A DNA stretch of 11,669 nt from contig CALXXB010000041.1 in the NCBI GenBank assembly GCA_944392525.1, positions 1 through 11,669 on the forward strand, in the 5' to 3' direction. Under the pieces are notes generated by a model. The model did no database searches and had not been told where the DNA came from. It saw nothing but the letters and a program-made list of their open reading frames with translations. The position numbers were made by a program, and so were the translations under genes. Positions 1-6,499 of this stretch are shown in pieces (positions within the stretch are counted from its first letter, which is position 1; the number at the start of each line of letters is the position of its first letter). Source of the stretch: an uncultured Clostridia bacterium. GTDB taxonomy: Bacteria > Bacillota_A > Clostridia > TANB77 > CAG-508.

Positions 1-63
1 TTTCCATGTTGATCTTTTTTTGTGTGTTCTTGCTTTTGACCATCTTCTTTTTGGTTGTGCCAT
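1..63 (-). CDS. rpmF: 50S ribosomal protein L32, N-terminal 21 codons (runs off the left edge)
   Basis: The minus strand reads an ATG at 63-61 followed by MAQPKRRWSKARTHKKRST and two more residues before the window ends. This is the basic N-terminus of bacterial ribosomal protein L32 (family pattern MAVPKRR.SK.R...RR), a small component of the large ribosomal subunit. The start is fixed by a strong ribosome binding site, GAGGAGGG, at about 71-78, 7 bases upstream of the ATG. Whether the zinc-binding cysteines usual in many L32 proteins are present cannot be seen, because only about a third of the protein is inside the window. A consensus promoter lies about 90 bases upstream. Identification rests on the motif and is confident despite the short length. 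Confidence 0.9.
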   Translation of the reverse strand, partial: MAQPKRRWSKARTHKKRSTWK

Positions 64-128
64 TCTAACTCCCTCCTCGCTCAAGATATTAATATATCTA
101 TTTCAATTTTATCAAATTTGGCAATTTC

Positions 129-145
129 TGACTTTTTATTAGTCA
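129..145 (-). promoter_or_regulatory. Small hairpin at the predicted 5' end of the rpmF transcript
   Basis: TGACT (145-141 on the minus strand) and AGTCA (133-129) can pair around a 7-base A-rich loop. The hairpin begins one or two bases after the predicted transcription start. Stem-loops at the extreme 5' end are known to protect Gram-positive mRNAs from 5'-dependent decay, so this is a possible stabiliser. Five base pairs is weak evidence and it could be chance. Confidence 0.3.
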
Positions 146-152
146 CTATAAG

Positions 153-181
153 ATTATACAAGTATTTTTTGTTTTTGTCAA
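153..181 (-). promoter_or_regulatory. Consensus SigA promoter for rpmF
   Basis: On the minus strand TTGACA (181-176) and TATAAT (158-153) are separated by exactly 17 bases, a perfect match to the housekeeping promoter consensus. Transcription should begin near 146-147, giving a leader of about 83 bases before the rpmF ATG. The promoter starts 15 bases past the stop codon of the upstream DUF5662 gene. No terminator is visible between them, so rpmF may also receive read-through from that gene. Confidence 0.85.
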
Positions 182-196
182 TAGTTAACTGAGGTT

Positions 197-736
197 TTAT
201 TCACAATATTTTTTATAAAGTTTCTTAAGATTAGTTTTATTTAATGTTTTATCTACGCCATTTTCTACAATATCTGTAAATACTTTTGTTATAAATTTTT
301 CAGTTTTTTCATTTACTTGTAAAATATTTTTCTCTTTGTTCCAATAATCTAATTCATATTGATATGTAAAATCCTTTTTCTTATATGCCATACCTGCTGC
401 TAATTTATCGCATATCATTTCGACTACATACTTATATGGTATTACAGGAGTAGGATTATCTCCTCTTATATCTACCCAATATTCTTCATGATGTTTGTTT
501 CTTCCTTTATGATGAAGCCAAGCCTTAGAATATCCTTGCGCCTTCCTTGCTTCAACATTTGGTGAATGTGAACCATCAAAATATTTAATTCCCTCAAAAA
601 ATTCAGTTGGAGAATATTTAGATAGGTCATGAACAAAACCACGCCATGGCTCCCCTGCTTTACAACATAATTTAAATACTAACCATCTATGATGAGTAAT
701 AAGTTTTAAATGTAAAAATATATTTTTTAGATACAT
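197..736 (-). CDS. DUF5662 family protein, putative HD-like metal-binding protein
   Basis: This 179-residue protein resembles the uncharacterised DUF5662 family of Firmicutes and phages. Visible conserved-looking blocks are HHRW (15-18), HDLSKYSP (36-43), an HH pair at 75-76, NKHHEEYW (80-87) and a later E107/D110. The His and His-Asp clusters look like metal ligands, and HDLSK recalls the HD phosphohydrolase motif, so a metal-dependent hydrolase is a reasonable guess with no direct support. There is no signal peptide or membrane segment, so the protein is probably cytoplasmic. The ATG at 736-734 is preceded by AAAGGAAG about 7 bases upstream. The gene is divergent from asnB across a 102-base gap and sits upstream of rpmF in the same direction. 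Family assignment is fairly sure; biochemical function is unknown. Confidence 0.82.
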   Translation of the reverse strand: MYLKNIFLHLKLITHHRWLVFKLCCKAGEPWRGFVHDLSKYSPTEFFEGIKYFDGSHSPNVEARKAQGYSKAWLHHKGRNKHHEEYWVDIRGDNPTPVIPYKYVVEMICDKLAAGMAYKKKDFTYQYELDYWNKEKNILQVNEKTEKFITKVFTDIVENGVDKTLNKTNLKKLYKKYCE

Positions 737-759
737 AACTTTCTTCCTTTCTACAGCCT

Positions 760-788
760 AGTTTACTATAAGTTTTTTCAAAAATCAA
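760..788 (-). promoter_or_regulatory. Candidate promoter for the DUF5662 gene
   Basis: In the 102-base divergent gap the minus strand has TTGATT (788-783), a 17-base spacer and TAAACT (765-760), each matching the SigA consensus at 4 of 6 positions. The implied leader is about 18 bases and contains the ribosome binding site. In a region this AT-rich such matches are common. No comparably good plus-strand promoter for asnB was found in the same gap; only a weak TAGAAT at 812-817 without a proper -35. Confidence 0.4.
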
Positions 789-838
789 TAAATTTTATTT
801 AAGTTTCTGCATAGAATATAAAATGGAGGTATATTTAT

Positions 839-2687
839 ATGTGTGGATTTGTTGGTTTCGTTAATTTTAAAAAAGATATTTCAAAAGATAAAACAATTTT
901 AGAAAACATGAATCAAACATTATCTAAAAGAGGGCCTGATGAAGAAGGTTACTATATAGATAAGTCAGCAGCTTTAGCTCATAAAAGGTTGATTGTAATT
1001 GATCCAGAAGGTCGGAAAACAACCCATGATTGAAAAATATTCTTTTGGTACATATGTTATTGTCTATAATGGGCAAATATATAATACAAAAGAATTAAAA
1101 GAAACTTTATTAGAACATGATTTTACTATTAATACTCATTCAGATACCGAAATATTATTAAAATCTTATATTTATTATGGTAAAAATGTTGTAAATTACT
1201 TAAATGGCATCTTCGCCTTTGCTATTTGGGATACTTCAAAAAATGAACTATTTTTAGCAAGAGACCATTTTGGAGTAAAACCTTTATTTTATACTCTTTT
1301 AGATGATACTCTAATTTTTGGCTCTGAAATAAAAGCATTATTTAAATATCCAGGCGTAGAAAAAATTGTAGATAGTCAAGGAATTTCAGAATTGTTTGGT
1401 ATTGGACCTGCTCATACTCCAGGGACTACTGTTTTTAAAAATATATTTGAGCTAAAGCCTGCTCATTTTTCTGTGTTTAACACTTCAGGACTTCATGTTA
1501 AACGTTATTGGAAATTACATTCTAAAGAGCATACAGATAGTTTGGGAAAAACTTGTGAACATTTAAAATACTTGTTAAATGATTCTATCACAAGACAATT
1601 AGTTTCTGATATGCCACTTTGTACATTTTTATCAGGCGGATTAGATTCAAGTATTATAACAAAATTTGCCGCTGATTATTATAAGGCTAATGGATTACCG
1701 CCTTTAGACACTTATTCGATAGATTATGTAGATAACGATAAAAACTTCGTTAAAAGTGATTTTCAGCCAAATTCTGATACTTTCTATGTAGACTTCATAA
1801 GTAAAAGACTTGGAACTAATCATCATAAAATTGTAATAGATACTCCTGAACTTGCAGACGCTTTAGAAGATGCCATGATAGCACGTGATATGCCTGGAAT
1901 GGCAGATATAGATTCTTCTCTTCTTTTATTTTGTAAATATGTTAAAAAGGATATGACTGTTAGTTTAACTGGTGAATGTGCTGATGAAATATTTGGTGGA
2001 TATCCTTGGTTCTTCCGTGAAGATGCATTAAAAAGTAATACATTTCCATGGTCAATATCAATTAAAGAAAGACAACACTTATTAAATCCTTCTATTGGAG
2101 AAAAAATAGATTTAAAAGATTATATAGACTATCGTTATAATGAAAGCTTATCTGAAGTAGAAATCTTAGACACTGACTCTTCCGAAACTGCTGAAAAGAG
2201 AAAAATATCTCATTTGACTTTAAATTGGTTTATGCAAACACTTCTTGATCGTTCTGATAGAATGGCTATGTATAATGGCTTTGAACTTAGAGTTCCATTC
2301 TGCGATTACAGATTAGCAGAATATGTATGGAATATTCCTTGGGAATGGAAAGCTTTGAAAGGAAGAGAAAAAGGATTGCTTCGTTATATTTGTAAAGACT
2401 TTCTTCCTTCTGAAATAGTAGATAGAAAGAAATCTCCATATCCAAAAACTCATAATCCAACATATTTAGCAAAAGTTAAAGGTATGCTTTCTAAAATTAT
2501 GGAAAATAAAAATGCTCCTATTAATAATTTATTAAATCGTGAATATATTTTACAAATATTAGAAACTGATGGCAAAGCATTTACTAGACCTTGGTTTGGG
2601 CAATTAATGGTAGGTCCACAACTTATGGCATATTTAATCCAAGTAAATCAGTGGCTTGAAAAATATGAACCTAAAATTGAAATTTAA
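839..2687 (+). CDS. asnB: Asparagine synthetase (glutamine-hydrolysing), interrupted by a +1 frameshift at a CGGA site
   Basis: AsnB makes asparagine from aspartate, ATP and glutamine. The N-terminal class II glutaminase domain starts MCGFVGF, with Cys2 as nucleophile, and continues with RGPDEEGYY and AHKRL. The frame is then lost: the zero frame ends at a TGA at about 1031-1033 after 64 codons. Skipping the single base C1013 restores the family reading EG-GKQPM, then YNGQIYN and HSDTE. The synthetase domain has the ATP pyrophosphatase loop SGGLDSS (residues 265-271 of the joined protein) and TGECADEIFGGYPWF. Joined length is 615 residues, typical for this family, and the downstream 557 codons are intact. 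GGAGG at 825-829 lies 9 bases before the ATG. A terminator follows at 2700. The gene is probably functional through recoding, or else a very recent pseudogene. In the zero frame alone it would give no active enzyme. Confidence 0.9.
1010..1016 (+). other. Frameshift site GGT-CGG-A in asnB (CGGA read as Gly after a +1 shift)
   Basis: The zero frame is GGT CGG AAA; the family sequence needs GGT GGA AAA CAA CCC (G-G-K-Q-P). The extra base is therefore C1013. CGG is the only in-frame CGG in this gene. An SD-like AGAAGG (1006-1011) lies directly upstream, which could stimulate a +1 shift as in prfB, although the second site in this window lacks one. There is no homopolymer here that would make a simple sequencing slip likely. 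Confidence 0.6.
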
Positions 2688-2699
2688 GATTATAAAGAA

Positions 2700-2735
2700 T
2701 GAGGTTGCACTTTGTAACCTCACTTTCTATTTTAT
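2700..2735 (+). terminator. Rho-independent terminator of asnB, probably shared with dinD
   Basis: TGAGGTTGC (2700-2708) pairs with GTAACCTCA (2714-2722) over 9 bp including one G-U, with an ACTTT loop, followed by a T-rich stretch. It lies 12 bases after the asnB stop and 30 bases past the dinD stop on the opposite strand. The tail on the minus strand (TTCTTTATAAT) is less T-rich, so the hairpin probably works best for asnB and less well for dinD. Confidence 0.75.
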
Positions 2736-2751
2736 CTATTATCATAAGACA

Positions 2752-3603
2752 TTATTTATTTTTGGGTAAATTACTTTTTCTAGCTATTTTTTTATTTTCT
2801 GATTTTACTCTTCTTTCTAATTTTTTTAAATCTTCAGCTGGTTTTAAATTTTCAGGTTTTATGCCTCTTTTATTTAACATATTTCTTACACTTAAATTAT
2901 TATCAACATGTTCATTAGTTATACTTTCTTCACCATACATATCTTTTTCAGTAACATTATAATTCGTCATTTCTGTTGCTAAATTCTTAGCTGCAATAGT
3001 TAACGTTGGTAAAAAGTCTGCAAGAGGCCTATTTTCCTTCACACCATATTTTGCCTTCATTTGCATGGTGTTTAATCCTCCAAATAAAGCTGAATCTCCT
3101 TTTGAACGAATTCTTGCAAAACCTAAATCATCTACTCCCCTTTCATAAATATTTTGGGATAATTGTTTTTCTGATTCTTTTAATTTTTCTCTTGCTTCTA
3201 ATCGGTTCATTAATTTTATTCTATCTTCAATTATTTCTTGTTTTCTTGTTTGCACTGCAAAATATGTTTGAGCAAATGCAATTTCTTCTTTTTTAGAATC
3301 TCCGTTTTGAGCAATTAAATAACAAGCATATCTTGTAAGCATATAATCTTGTAAGTTTCTTTTTGCTCCTGAGCCTATTTTAACCATTTTCGTAACCTCA
3401 CGAAAATGGTTATCAACTTCTATACCAGCATTTTCACAAGATTGCATTGCTTTTTTTATTGTTTCAAAAAAATTTTCCCATCTTTTGTAGCCTAATTGGA
3501 TTTGTAAATCTCTTGCGTACCAAAATTCTATATTTTCTTCTGTATTGATAATAGAATCGAATTTTTCTTTTAATTCAATTAACTTTCTTTTTTCAAATTC
3601 CAT
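2752..3603 (-). CDS. dinD: DinD-family (DNA-damage-inducible protein D) protein
   Basis: This 283-residue protein is similar in length to E. coli DinD, which is SOS-induced and affects RecA filaments. Diagnostic blocks are FWYARDLQIQLGY (27-39), DNHFREVTKM (64-73), LTRYACYLIAQNGD (89-102) and QTYFAVQTR (112-120), then a charged, probably helical region with RLEAREKLKESEKQL. The first part resembles the BRO-N/phage antirepressor fold. No membrane segment is present. The ATG at 3603-3601 has an excellent AAAAAGGAGG 7 bases upstream. It follows the ORF6N/PLD-like gene: if that gene is read through its frameshift the gap is only 38 bases, which implies one operon from the promoter at 4630-4658. 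A perfect 13-bp inverted repeat lies in codons 64-74. The role in this organism is inferred from the family; acquisition with phage or other mobile DNA is possible. Confidence 0.85.
   Translation of the reverse strand: MEFEKRKLIELKEKFDSIINTEENIEFWYARDLQIQLGYKRWENFFETIKKAMQSCENAGIEVDNHFREVTKMVKIGSGAKRNLQDYMLTRYACYLIAQNGDSKKEEIAFAQTYFAVQTRKQEIIEDRIKLMNRLEAREKLKESEKQLSQNIYERGVDDLGFARIRSKGDSALFGGLNTMQMKAKYGVKENRPLADFLPTLTIAAKNLATEMTNYNVTEKDMYGEESITNEHVDNNLSVRNMLNKRGIKPENLKPAEDLKKLERRVKSENKKIARKSNLPKNK
3381..3412. repeat. Perfect 13-bp inverted repeat inside dinD
   Basis: TAACCATTTTCGT (3381-3393) and ACGAAAATGGTTA (3400-3412) are exact reverse complements separated by 6 bases. It lies wholly within the codons for the conserved DNHFREVTKMV segment. 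In the mRNA it would form a stable hairpin about 190 bases into the gene. There is no T-run after it on either strand, so it is not a terminator. Confidence 0.85.
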
Positions 3604-3641
3604 AAATATTCCTCCTTTTTAATATATTTACAATTTTCTAT

Positions 3642-4599
3642 CTACTTACACGTTCTCTTTAGTTCTCCTATATAATTAGTATCTAACATTTTAGAAATAG
3701 CAAAGCATTTCTTCCCTAAATCTTTTAAAGATGCTCCGTATGTGGTATAACTCTTTATCATCAATCACCATAAATCTATCGTGAAATTTATTTGTATTAA
3801 CTATTTTAATGCTAGGATATTGCTTATTAAATTTATTAATATCTAATTTTGTAATTTTACATTTTGGTGAAGTTAGAATTATTACCTCTACATTTTTATT
3901 TTTCTTTGATAACATCTGTAAAATACTATCATCTATATAATTATCTATAATTAATATTTTTGACTTTGCCATTTTAATAATATCTATTATTAAACTATAA
4001 GCGTCATAGATTTGTCCGTCAAAAAATATTTTTTGTTTAAATTCCTTCTCTTTATTCTTTTGCAACTCATCAAAAACCTTTTCAAATTGCTTTTCATGTT
4101 TTGATAATACTTTACCTTGCTCCAATAAAGTATATTCTACATTTGTTAACCTTTGAAAAACTTGTCCATTACTTAATAAAAACCTCCTCATAGAAACAAA
4201 AGTATTTATTATATTTATACTTACTTGTACAGCTATATCATTTTTTAATAAGCCTGAAAGCATTGCTATTCCTTGTTCCGTAAATACATAAGGTAAGTAT
4301 TTTTTATTTCTAAATTTATTTGTTGCTATATTTCTTGAGGCGGTCACAATTTGTGACCACATATTTTCTTTTTCTTCTTCAGTTAATCTAAAACAAAATT
4401 CTTCTGGAAATCTCTCTAAATTTCTTTTTACTGTTTGGTTTATCTTTTTTGTTTCATAATGATATAACATAGCCACGTCACTATCTAACATTACTTGTTT
4501 TCCTCTTATAGTGTAAATTAGATTTTCAATTTCTTCTACACTATAATCTACTAAATTTATTTCTTCACTTGCATTAGTAATAGTACTCTTTTCACTCAT
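3642..4599 (-). CDS. ORF6N-domain protein with C-terminal PLD-like motif, interrupted by a +1 frameshift at a CGGA site
   Basis: The N-terminal part (about 24-110) is an ORF6N domain, recognised by IRGKQVMLDSDVAMLY, NLERFPEEFCFRLT and YVFTEQGIAMLS; it is found in phage antirepressor-like proteins. A lysine-rich, probably coiled-coil linker follows, then a domain containing FHDRFMVIDD. H273-x-R275-x4-D280 followed by G288-A-S290 matches a phospholipase-D-type HxK-x4-D...GS motif with Arg for Lys. The zero frame loses the family just after YHI and stops at 3691. Skipping C3738 restores GASLKDLGKKCFAISKM and stops at 3642, giving 318 residues. I place the start at ATG 4599-4597, 9 bases after AGGA. 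An in-frame ATG 14 codons further up lies inside the promoter and cannot be on the transcript. The function is unknown; a DNA-binding or nuclease-like role is inferred. Confidence 0.75.
3735..3741 (-). other. Frameshift site ATA-CGG-A in the ORF6N/PLD gene (CGGA read as Gly after a +1 shift)
   Basis: On the coding strand the zero frame reads CAC ATA CGG AGC and ends 14 codons later. Removing C3738 gives CAC ATA GGA GCA TCT TTA AAA GAT, which encodes HIGASLKD, the sequence I expect at this place in the family. As in asnB, the interrupted codon is CGG, the next base is A and the restored residue is a conserved glycine. The preceding codon differs (ATA here, GGT in asnB), so the shared signal is CGGA itself. 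Confidence 0.6.
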
Positions 4600-4629
4600 A
4601 TTATCACATCCTATTTGTATTGTATATGT

Positions 4630-4658
4630 ATTATAGAACATTTGTTTTGTATTGTCAA
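4630..4658 (-). promoter_or_regulatory. Consensus SigA promoter for the ORF6N/PLD-dinD operon
   Basis: TTGACA (4658-4653), a 17-base spacer and TATAAT (4635-4630) on the minus strand match the consensus perfectly. The expected start of transcription is near 4623, leaving a leader of about 24 bases with AGGATGTGAT as ribosome binding site. This position excludes the upstream ATG at 4641-4639 as a start codon. Confidence 0.85.
4635..4648 (-). promoter_or_regulatory. LexA/DinR-like operator in the promoter spacer
   Basis: The minus-strand sequence AAAACAAATGTTCT (4648-4635) matches the Gram-positive LexA box CGAACRNRYGTTYC at 10 of 13 defined positions, including the whole AAC-N4-GTT core. It fills the spacer right up to the -10 element, where a bound repressor would block RNA polymerase. 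SOS control fits the DinD-family gene in the operon. The mismatched outer bases make this a candidate only. Confidence 0.45.
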
Positions 4659-4769
4659 TAATTTTATAAAATTTTACTAAAATGTTTTATTTATATATAG
4701 TTACATTATTTTTTATTAGATTTTTCTTTTTTCAAACTATATTTATCTTCATGTTTTTTATACTTAACC

Positions 4770-4797
4770 AATATAAAAGAAGCGGTTTCCCGCTTCT
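4770..4797 (-). terminator. Terminator after the sigma/anti-sigma operon
   Basis: On the minus strand AGAAGCGG (4797-4790) and CCGCTTCT (4785-4778) form a perfect 8-bp stem closed by a GAAA tetraloop, followed by TTTTATAT. It lies about 43 bases past the stop codon of the anti-sigma-like gene and separates it from the promoter of the next operon. Confidence 0.85.
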
Positions 4798-4839
4798 AAA
4801 ATTTTATTTTCTCTTTTCTTGTTATTTTCTACTCGTGGA

Positions 4840-5958
4840 TTATTCTTCATCTGCACCAAAATGTAAATCAAATATATCATCACCACCAATAACCTCTCCA
4901 GTAGTACAATCCACATAATAGGTTCTAGGAATTCCAAATGTTCTATTTTCATAAAAGATACTTATTGCATAAGCTTTTCTTACTCTTCCATTCATTTTAT
5001 AAGTACTATAAGAATACTTTGTTCCATCTTCTAAAGTTGTTGTTTCAGTACCATTTTCTAATCCATTTTCTTTTAAATACACTTGTGGATTCACTCTTAC
5101 TATTGCTAGCTTACTTTCTATATTTTTTTGTATGTGATTTTCCGTATTAATAATTTTATCTTTTTCTTTTGCAATTTCTATCGCTTGCTCTTCTGGTATC
5201 TCTATAGGATTATCATCAAAAGGTTCATTTTTAATTGATAACTGAGTTACTTTATTTATTTTAGGAATAATAGTCATAGTAACAGATTGATATTCATTAA
5301 ATATTCCGTCATACTCTTTAGCAAAAGTTATATACCACATATAAGCCTTATTCTCATCATCACCATTATTGCAATTTACATATGATATTTTATAATCATC
5401 TCCATATCCATATTCTTTCATCTTGATTTTTGCTTGTTCTAGAATATCTTCTCTATTTGATGTACATTTTTCTACCTCTTCCAAGCTTAACCCATCATCT
5501 ATATAAAAATTTTTTAAGTCTCCCGAATTTGCATCTACAAAGAAATTATCTTTGTTCTTCATAGATATAACATATGTTATAGCGTCATAATTAGGATCTT
5601 TCTGTAATTCTATATTTTCTATATCACTTGTGTTTAAATCTATTTTATATCTTTTTAATTGTTCTACAGCTTTATTTATCGCTTCTTCTTTAGTAATTAT
5701 TTTTGATAAATCCTCTTCATCTACTTTTAATTCATCAATATAATTTTCTATTTTTTCAGGTTCTTTAAATATTTTCTCATAAATAACACTTCCTGCATAT
5801 GTAACACTTGCTGTTAAGCCAATTACTATAGCAAATGTTGCAACCATTTTTAAAATCTTTTGTTTATTCATAGGCTTCTCCTCCTTTTCAAAGTTGGATA
5901 TAGCTATTTTTAATTTTACATTCTCTAGTATTTTCTTATTTAATTCTTTATTATTCAT
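4840..5958 (-). CDS. Single-pass membrane protein, presumed anti-sigma factor with PepSY-like extracellular repeats
   Basis: The 372-residue protein has a charged cytoplasmic N-terminus of about 36 residues, one hydrophobic segment (about 37-56, VATFAIVIGLTASVTYAG) and a long acidic extracytoplasmic part. The outer part has segments resembling PepSY/YPEB-type modules: a helix such as TKEEAINKAVEQLKRY (89-104) followed by strands, VDANSGDLKNF (141-151), IPEEQAIEIAKEK (254-266) and YVDCTTGEVIGG (348-359). Three cysteines lie outside the membrane. It overlaps the ECF sigma gene by 8 bp (ATGAATAA) and has AAGGAGGG before its ATG, the arrangement expected of translationally coupled sigma and anti-sigma genes. 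I infer that the N-terminal segment binds the sigma factor and the outer domain senses an envelope signal. No zinc anti-sigma (HxxxCxxC) motif is present. A strong internal start exists at codon 30. Confidence 0.75.
   Translation of the reverse strand: MNNKELNKKILENVKLKIAISNFEKEEKPMNKQKILKMVATFAIVIGLTASVTYAGSVIYEKIFKEPEKIENYIDELKVDEEDLSKIITKEEAINKAVEQLKRYKIDLNTSDIENIELQKDPNYDAITYVISMKNKDNFFVDANSGDLKNFYIDDGLSLEEVEKCTSNREDILEQAKIKMKEYGYGDDYKISYVNCNNGDDENKAYMWYITFAKEYDGIFNEYQSVTMTIIPKINKVTQLSIKNEPFDDNPIEIPEEQAIEIAKEKDKIINTENHIQKNIESKLAIVRVNPQVYLKENGLENGTETTTLEDGTKYSYSTYKMNGRVRKAYAISIFYENRTFGIPRTYYVDCTTGEVIGGDDIFDLHFGADEE
5869..5887 (-). other. Possible internal translation start in the anti-sigma gene
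   Basis: An in-frame ATG at 5871-5869 (codon 30) is preceded by AAAGGAGGAG (5887-5878), a better ribosome binding site than many real starts in this window. Initiation here would give MNKQKILKMVATFAIVIG, a signal-anchor-like N-terminus without the putative sigma-binding segment. It may instead be the main start, or a by-product of the EKEEKP codons. Confidence 0.35.
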
Positions 5959-6499
5959 ATCTATACCCTCCTTTTTCTAATTCTTTCTTTATCTTTTTCC
6001 TTATTCTATGAAGTCTTGTCTTTACCTTAGATTCACTAACTCCTAATATTTTAGATATTTCTTTTATTTTCCTTTGTTCATAATAAAATAGAATAAATAT
6101 TTCTTTACTTTCTTTATCCATATTATCTACAATATTTTCTATGAAACTCACTCTATCTTGTTCTTCATATAATTTCTCTACATCATCTTTTGTTTTAACA
6201 ATATCTTTATAATCTTCCAAATTCACACTATTGTATTTAATTTTATTTTTCCTTAATTTATTAAATAAGATATTTTTAGAAACACCTATTAAATAATTAC
6301 TTACCTTATCATCTAAATCCATCTTCTTATAATTCTTCCAAAGAACAAAAAAAGTATCTACAATTATTTCTTCAACATCTTCATTTACTAAATTATAACT
6401 ATGGTTTTTTATATTTTTATATAAAAATGCACTATAATCAGTAATTACTTTTTCAATATTAAGTTCTTCTTTTTCTATATAATCTTTTAGCTTTTTCAA
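5951..6499 (-). CDS. ECF-type RNA polymerase sigma factor
   Basis: This 182-residue protein has the two-domain layout of extracytoplasmic function sigma factors. Region 2 spans about 18-84, with NEDVEEIIVDTFFVLWKN and VSNYLIGVSKNILFNKLRK. Region 4 spans about 119-172, with a helix-turn-helix at about 144-166 (KIKEISKILGVSESKVKTRL). It directs RNA polymerase to a dedicated promoter set. The start appears to be TTG at 6499-6497, because no in-frame ATG lies upstream or near; AAGGAG (6518-6513) is 13 bases away, longer than usual, so initiation may be weak. The overlapping downstream membrane protein is its likely anti-sigma factor. The promoter region contains an ECF-like motif that suggests autoregulation. 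Family assignment is firm, but the regulon and inducing signal are unknown. Confidence 0.9.
   Translation of the reverse strand: MKKLKDYIEKEELNIEKVITDYSAFLYKNIKNHSYNLVNEDVEEIIVDTFFVLWKNYKKMDLDDKVSNYLIGVSKNILFNKLRKNKIKYNSVNLEDYKDIVKTKDDVEKLYEEQDRVSFIENIVDNMDKESKEIFILFYYEQRKIKEISKILGVSESKVKTRLHRIRKKIKKELEKGGYRYE

Noticed and set aside
737..838. T-box or other riboswitch in front of asnB
   Set aside because: The divergent gap is only 102 bases and shows neither a T-box motif nor a terminator/antiterminator pair.
1625..1640. Other CGGA words, such as in SGGLDSS of asnB and in several minus-strand genes
   Set aside because: In all of them CGG is out of frame (for example GGC GGA) and no frame break occurs, so they are ordinary codons and do not bear on the frameshift pattern.
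2287..2472. Minus-strand frame of 61 codons inside asnB
   Set aside because: It lies opposite conserved synthetase codons, has no ribosome binding site and no recognisable product.
3621..3690. LexA-like half-sites (two GAAC words 10 bases apart) directly upstream of dinD
   Set aside because: They are direct repeats without the matching GTTC half, and this stretch is coding sequence for the read-through end of the ORF6N/PLD gene. The better candidate box is in the operon promoter.
4342..4358. 17-base palindrome GGTCACAA-T-TTGTGACC inside the ORF6N gene
   Set aside because: Eight-base arms are not very improbable in a window of this size, and the bases encode the normal WSQIVT segment of the domain.
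4639..4641. ATG 14 codons upstream as the start of the ORF6N/PLD gene
   Set aside because: It lies in the promoter spacer just before the -10 box, so it would not be on the transcript; the ATG at 4599-4597 has a suitable ribosome binding site.
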